Shown: piece by piece, positions 61,736 to 64,000 of the stretch | How positions within the stretch are numbered: the first letter of the stretch is position 1 | Layout: every line of letters starts with the position of its first letter | Assembly (NCBI RefSeq): GCF_900130125.1 | Contig: NZ_FQXY01000011.1 | Location: forward strand, 434,001 to 498,000 | Reading direction: 5' to 3' | Source of the DNA: Bacteroides congonensis | Lineage (GTDB): Bacteria > Bacteroidota > Bacteroidia > Bacteroidales > Bacteroidaceae | DNA: 64,000 bases | Notes under the pieces: model-generated | What the model saw: only the letters and a program-made list of their open reading frames with translations | What the model was told of the DNA's origin: nothing | Databases searched by the model: none | Translations under genes and position numbers: made by a program

Positions 61736-62698
61736 ATGAAGACATCAATGAAAAACATGTATTTAGCAGCCGTTATGCTAGTGTCATTAGCTTTCTCTGC
61801 TTGTAGTGACGAAGAATCGGGAAAAGCAGACCGCGCCTATAAGCCCATCGAAATTTTTGGAAATATCGACGAAGTGTTGGACAATGTTCAGAAATCCCGT
61901 GCTGTCGGCGCGGCATGGACAACGGACGACCGTATCGGAGTGACTGTTGAAGCGGACGAGAATAATGCGACGCCTAATGCAGTGGACACCTATATTAATA
62001 TCCAGTACCGCAATGAAAACGGAAATGCGTTTCGTGTTGTGAACGAAGGTTCGACAGACAATAATATCCGTCTGAAAGGAGAAGGTGAGTTTACGTTGAA
62101 TGCTTATTATCCTTATCAGGGTGAGAATGGAACTTTGCCGGGTACGGAAGGTGTGATAGCAAAAACGATAAGCGGCTCTGACCAGACAGCGGATAAACAG
62201 TCTCAAATAGACTTCTTGTTCGCGAAGGCTACCGGGATTCGTGCTGAGGCTCCCGTTACATTTGACTTCTCACACAAAATGACCAAGATAATACTGAAGT
62301 TCAAGGCGACCAACGGTGCTACACTGAACAATATGAAAGTTTATCTGAAAAGCCTGCAACTCGAAGGAACTTTCAACGTAACTACCGGTGAGGCTGTTGC
62401 CAAGGGCGTCGCTACCCCTAACTCAGAATTGAGTATGGATATTACTAAACCGGCAGAAGGTGAAATGACTGCATCTATTATTCTCTTCCCGCAGGATATG
62501 CCGGCGGAAGTATTGCTGGAAGTAAGGATGAATGATGAGACATACACTCAATATATGCCTGTTCAGAATTTGGAGAGCGGACATGCCTATCCTTATAATG
62601 TGACATTCGAAAATCCGGCAATGACAATCACCAAAGCGGAGATTGAAGATTGGATAGTCGAAGATGATAAAGATGTGACAGCTTCGGTTACTGAATAA
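61736..62698 (+). CDS. Fimbrillin-family (Mfa-like) lipoprotein
   Basis: 320 residues with a lipoprotein signal (MKNMYLAAVMLVSLAFSAC within the first 23 residues; MKNM at 61748 is an alternative start). Fimbrillin blocks: SRAVGAAWTTDDRIGVTVEAD, FTLNAYYPYQGENG, KQSQIDFLFAKATG, VTFDFSHKMTKIILKF, LQLEGTFNVTTGEAV and LESGHAYPYNVTFE. It is a paralogue of the lipoprotein at 26461, with the same order of blocks and similar length. It heads a second, HTCS-operator-driven set of fimbrillin-like genes that runs off the window and probably precedes another SusCD pair (inference). Surface-exposed; a glycan-binding role is a guess from context. Confidence 0.82.
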   Translation: MKTSMKNMYLAAVMLVSLAFSACSDEESGKADRAYKPIEIFGNIDEVLDNVQKSRAVGAAWTTDDRIGVTVEADENNATPNAVDTYINIQYRNENGNAFRVVNEGSTDNNIRLKGEGEFTLNAYYPYQGENGTLPGTEGVIAKTISGSDQTADKQSQIDFLFAKATGIRAEAPVTFDFSHKMTKIILKFKATNGATLNNMKVYLKSLQLEGTFNVTTGEAVAKGVATPNSELSMDITKPAEGEMTASIILFPQDMPAEVLLEVRMNDETYTQYMPVQNLESGHAYPYNVTFENPAMTITKAEIEDWIVEDDKDVTASVTE

Positions 62699-62728
62699 AC
62701 GAGTGGCAAGGATTCAAAAAGGAACGAT

Positions 62729-63619
62729 ATGAAAAGGAAAGACTTATGGCTCGGTAGCTTATTGACGATGACAGGTTTCTTCGGGGCATGCACCAATATA
62801 GCGGAAGACGAGTTACAGAATAATAAATATCCGTTGGAGTTGACGGCGGAAAAGTCCGGTATGACTTTCACGCGCGGCATCGGTGAAAAGACTGAATGGG
62901 ACGGGGGAGAATCCGTTTCTCTTTATGACGGTTTCTCACAGAAACTGTATGAGGTTTCTCAATCGGGAGAAATGAGTGCCAAGAATAACGATCCTCTTTA
63001 TTGGTACACGACCACAGAGGAAGAAACTTTGTTTGCCTGGTATCCGGCTTCGGAAACCTTATTGACGGAATGGACGGTAGCTGCCGATCAGACTACCGAT
63101 GAAGCCTATCAAAACTCTGATTTTCTTTATGCCTATGAGAAGATGAAATTCCGCAGCGAACGGAAGCTTAAATTCCGTCATGGAACGGTGAAATTGATTA
63201 TCAACGTGAAAGGTGACGGGGATACGGTATCAGAAGAAGATTTGAAAGATGTTGTGTTTACTGTAAGTGCAGTGACAAAGGGGACAATGACAGAGGGTAA
63301 ATTGCAATCCACCGCAGATGTTGAAACGGCAGTGATGAAACCTTATCTGCTAGAGAATACTAGAGAGGGATATGCTTATTCTTTCCAGTTACTGATGATT
63401 CCGCAGGATATGTCCGGTAAGTTGTTCTTTAAGGTGGTGTTGAAAGACGGCAGGACTTTCGGGCATACACCGGGCAATGGAGAGGGAATCTTGGAAGGCG
63501 GATATCAATATACATACAATGTAGGAGTTGGTAAGCCGGGACTGAAAGTGACCATAGAGAAAGATTCTGTTTCGTGGGACGGTGATGATGAAGAAGTGGA
63601 AGGAACTGATAAAGAATAA
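62729..63619 (+). CDS. Fimbrillin-family lipoprotein (second of cluster)
   Basis: 296 residues with a lipoprotein signal ending MTGFFGAC. Fimbrillin pattern: TFTRGIGEKTEWDGGESVSLYD, TLFAWYPASETL, AYQNSDFLYAYEKM, KLKFRHGTVKLIINVKGDGD, and ILEGGYQYTYNVGVGKPGLKVT followed by an acidic tail (DDEEVEGTDKE). It follows the first fimbrillin by 30 bp. The cluster at 26461 lacks an equivalent of this middle gene. Surface lipoprotein; ligand unknown. Confidence 0.78.
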   Translation: MKRKDLWLGSLLTMTGFFGACTNIAEDELQNNKYPLELTAEKSGMTFTRGIGEKTEWDGGESVSLYDGFSQKLYEVSQSGEMSAKNNDPLYWYTTTEEETLFAWYPASETLLTEWTVAADQTTDEAYQNSDFLYAYEKMKFRSERKLKFRHGTVKLIINVKGDGDTVSEEDLKDVVFTVSAVTKGTMTEGKLQSTADVETAVMKPYLLENTREGYAYSFQLLMIPQDMSGKLFFKVVLKDGRTFGHTPGNGEGILEGGYQYTYNVGVGKPGLKVTIEKDSVSWDGDDEEVEGTDKE

Positions 63620-63640
63620 TATTCAAAATTTGAAGCGAAG

Positions 63641-64000
63641 ATGAAACAATATAAACTTATACAAGTAGCTTTGCTGGCAATCCTGTTGTTCGGTTGGGCT
63701 GGTTGTTCTCAGATTGAGGAAGAAGTTCCGGGAAATGCACGGAACGGAATTGTACTGAATGTGACTGACACAGGTCTGATTAGCAATGAACCGTCTACAC
63801 GTACGGAAGATGCGGGATTCGTCACTACCTTTACTCAGGGCGACCAAATCGGATTGTTTGCCGTGAAAGACGGTGCGATATTGAACGAGATCAATAATAT
63901 GCCCTTTACTTTCAATGGTTCGAGTTGGTCGGGAAAACCAATATTATATGATGACCGCCTGGCGGGAGTGACTTTCTATGCTTATTATCCTTATCAACCG
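63641..64000 (+). CDS. Fimbrillin-like lipoprotein, N-terminal part (3' end outside window)
   Basis: 120 codons up to the window end, still open. It starts MKQYKLIQVALLAILLFGWAGC, a lipoprotein signal, then NGIVLNVTDTG, STRTEDAGFVTTFTQGDQIGLFAVKDG and AGVTFYAYYPYQP. These blocks align with the lipoprotein at 27553 (SVSDTGF, TRATEN, NGDAIGIFAVRNG, MKFYAYYPYSE). By that match the missing part probably includes a further fimbrillin half and a FISUMP-type C-terminus. It starts 22 bp after the preceding stop. Confidence 0.82.
   Translation, partial: MKQYKLIQVALLAILLFGWAGCSQIEEEVPGNARNGIVLNVTDTGLISNEPSTRTEDAGFVTTFTQGDQIGLFAVKDGAILNEINNMPFTFNGSSWSGKPILYDDRLAGVTFYAYYPYQP

Noticed and set aside
1..64000. 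tRNA or rRNA genes
   Set aside because: I saw no cloverleaf-like or rRNA-like stretch in the gaps between genes; a dedicated tRNA scan was not possible.

Overview
The window reads as a chromosomal stretch of a human-gut Bacteroides (B. ovatus / B. xylanisolvens / B. thetaiotaomicron type). The basis is the repeated SusC/SusD pairs, a hybrid two-component sensor (HTCS), Bacteroides -7 boxes (TAnnTTTG) upstream of genes, fimbrillin-type lipoproteins and an IS66 element. Species cannot be fixed from the sequence alone. Nearly everything serves capture and breakdown of pectin, above all rhamnogalacturonan I (RG-I).

Layout. 1-2.4 kb: the end of a SusD gene and a lipoprotein from a locus that begins outside the window, then a PatB-type C-S lyase/aminotransferase. 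4.0-13.2 kb (minus strand): an operon GH2 - GH28 - small secreted protein - GH28 - GH106. 13.4-16.3 kb (plus): a GH43-like/GH42 fusion. 16.6-19.0 kb: a complete IS66 element with an 8-bp target duplication. 19.4-24.7 kb (minus): a SusC/SusD pair. 24.7-26.3 kb: a 1.56-kb segment between 37/38-bp inverted repeats that carries a tyrosine recombinase and one outward-facing promoter. 26.3-41.2 kb (plus): two fimbrillin-like lipoproteins, SusC-SusD, a second SusC-SusD, and a surface PL11 RG lyase. 41.5-47.1 kb (plus): two large RG-I-associated proteins, one unrecognised and one PL26/YetA-like. 47-48.8 kb (minus): an AAA-ATPase-like/PD-(D/E)XK protein. 49.2-52.1 kb (minus): a double-domain CE12 esterase and a GH105. 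52.3-56.0 kb (plus): PL11, GH105 and L-rhamnose mutarotase. 56.1-60.4 kb: the HTCS regulator. 60.6-64 kb: a polysaccharide deacetylase and three fimbrillin-like lipoproteins, the last cut by the window edge.

How it works together (inference from families). Surface lipoproteins, SusD proteins and a lipoprotein PL11 bind and cut RG-I outside. SusC porins import the oligosaccharides. Periplasmic CE12, PL11, GH105, GH28, GH106, GH2 and GH42/43 enzymes finish them, and RhaM handles the released rhamnose. The HTCS would sense a periplasmic oligosaccharide.

Two things stand out. First, six promoters in the window carry the same motif, TGTAC-N5-TCYATTK (allowing one or two substitutions), with its first base exactly 37 bp upstream of the -7 box; a seventh has a weaker version at 36 bp. 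This looks like the HTCS operator. Second, one of the six lies inside the recombinase-bearing invertible segment and points out through one inverted repeat, so inversion would move an RG-I-responsive promoter from the plus-strand fimbrillin/SusCD/SusCD/PL11 operon to the minus-strand SusCD operon. Separately, three intergenic regions hold unrelated-sequence arrays of small palindromes repeating every 21-22 bp; their role is unknown to me.
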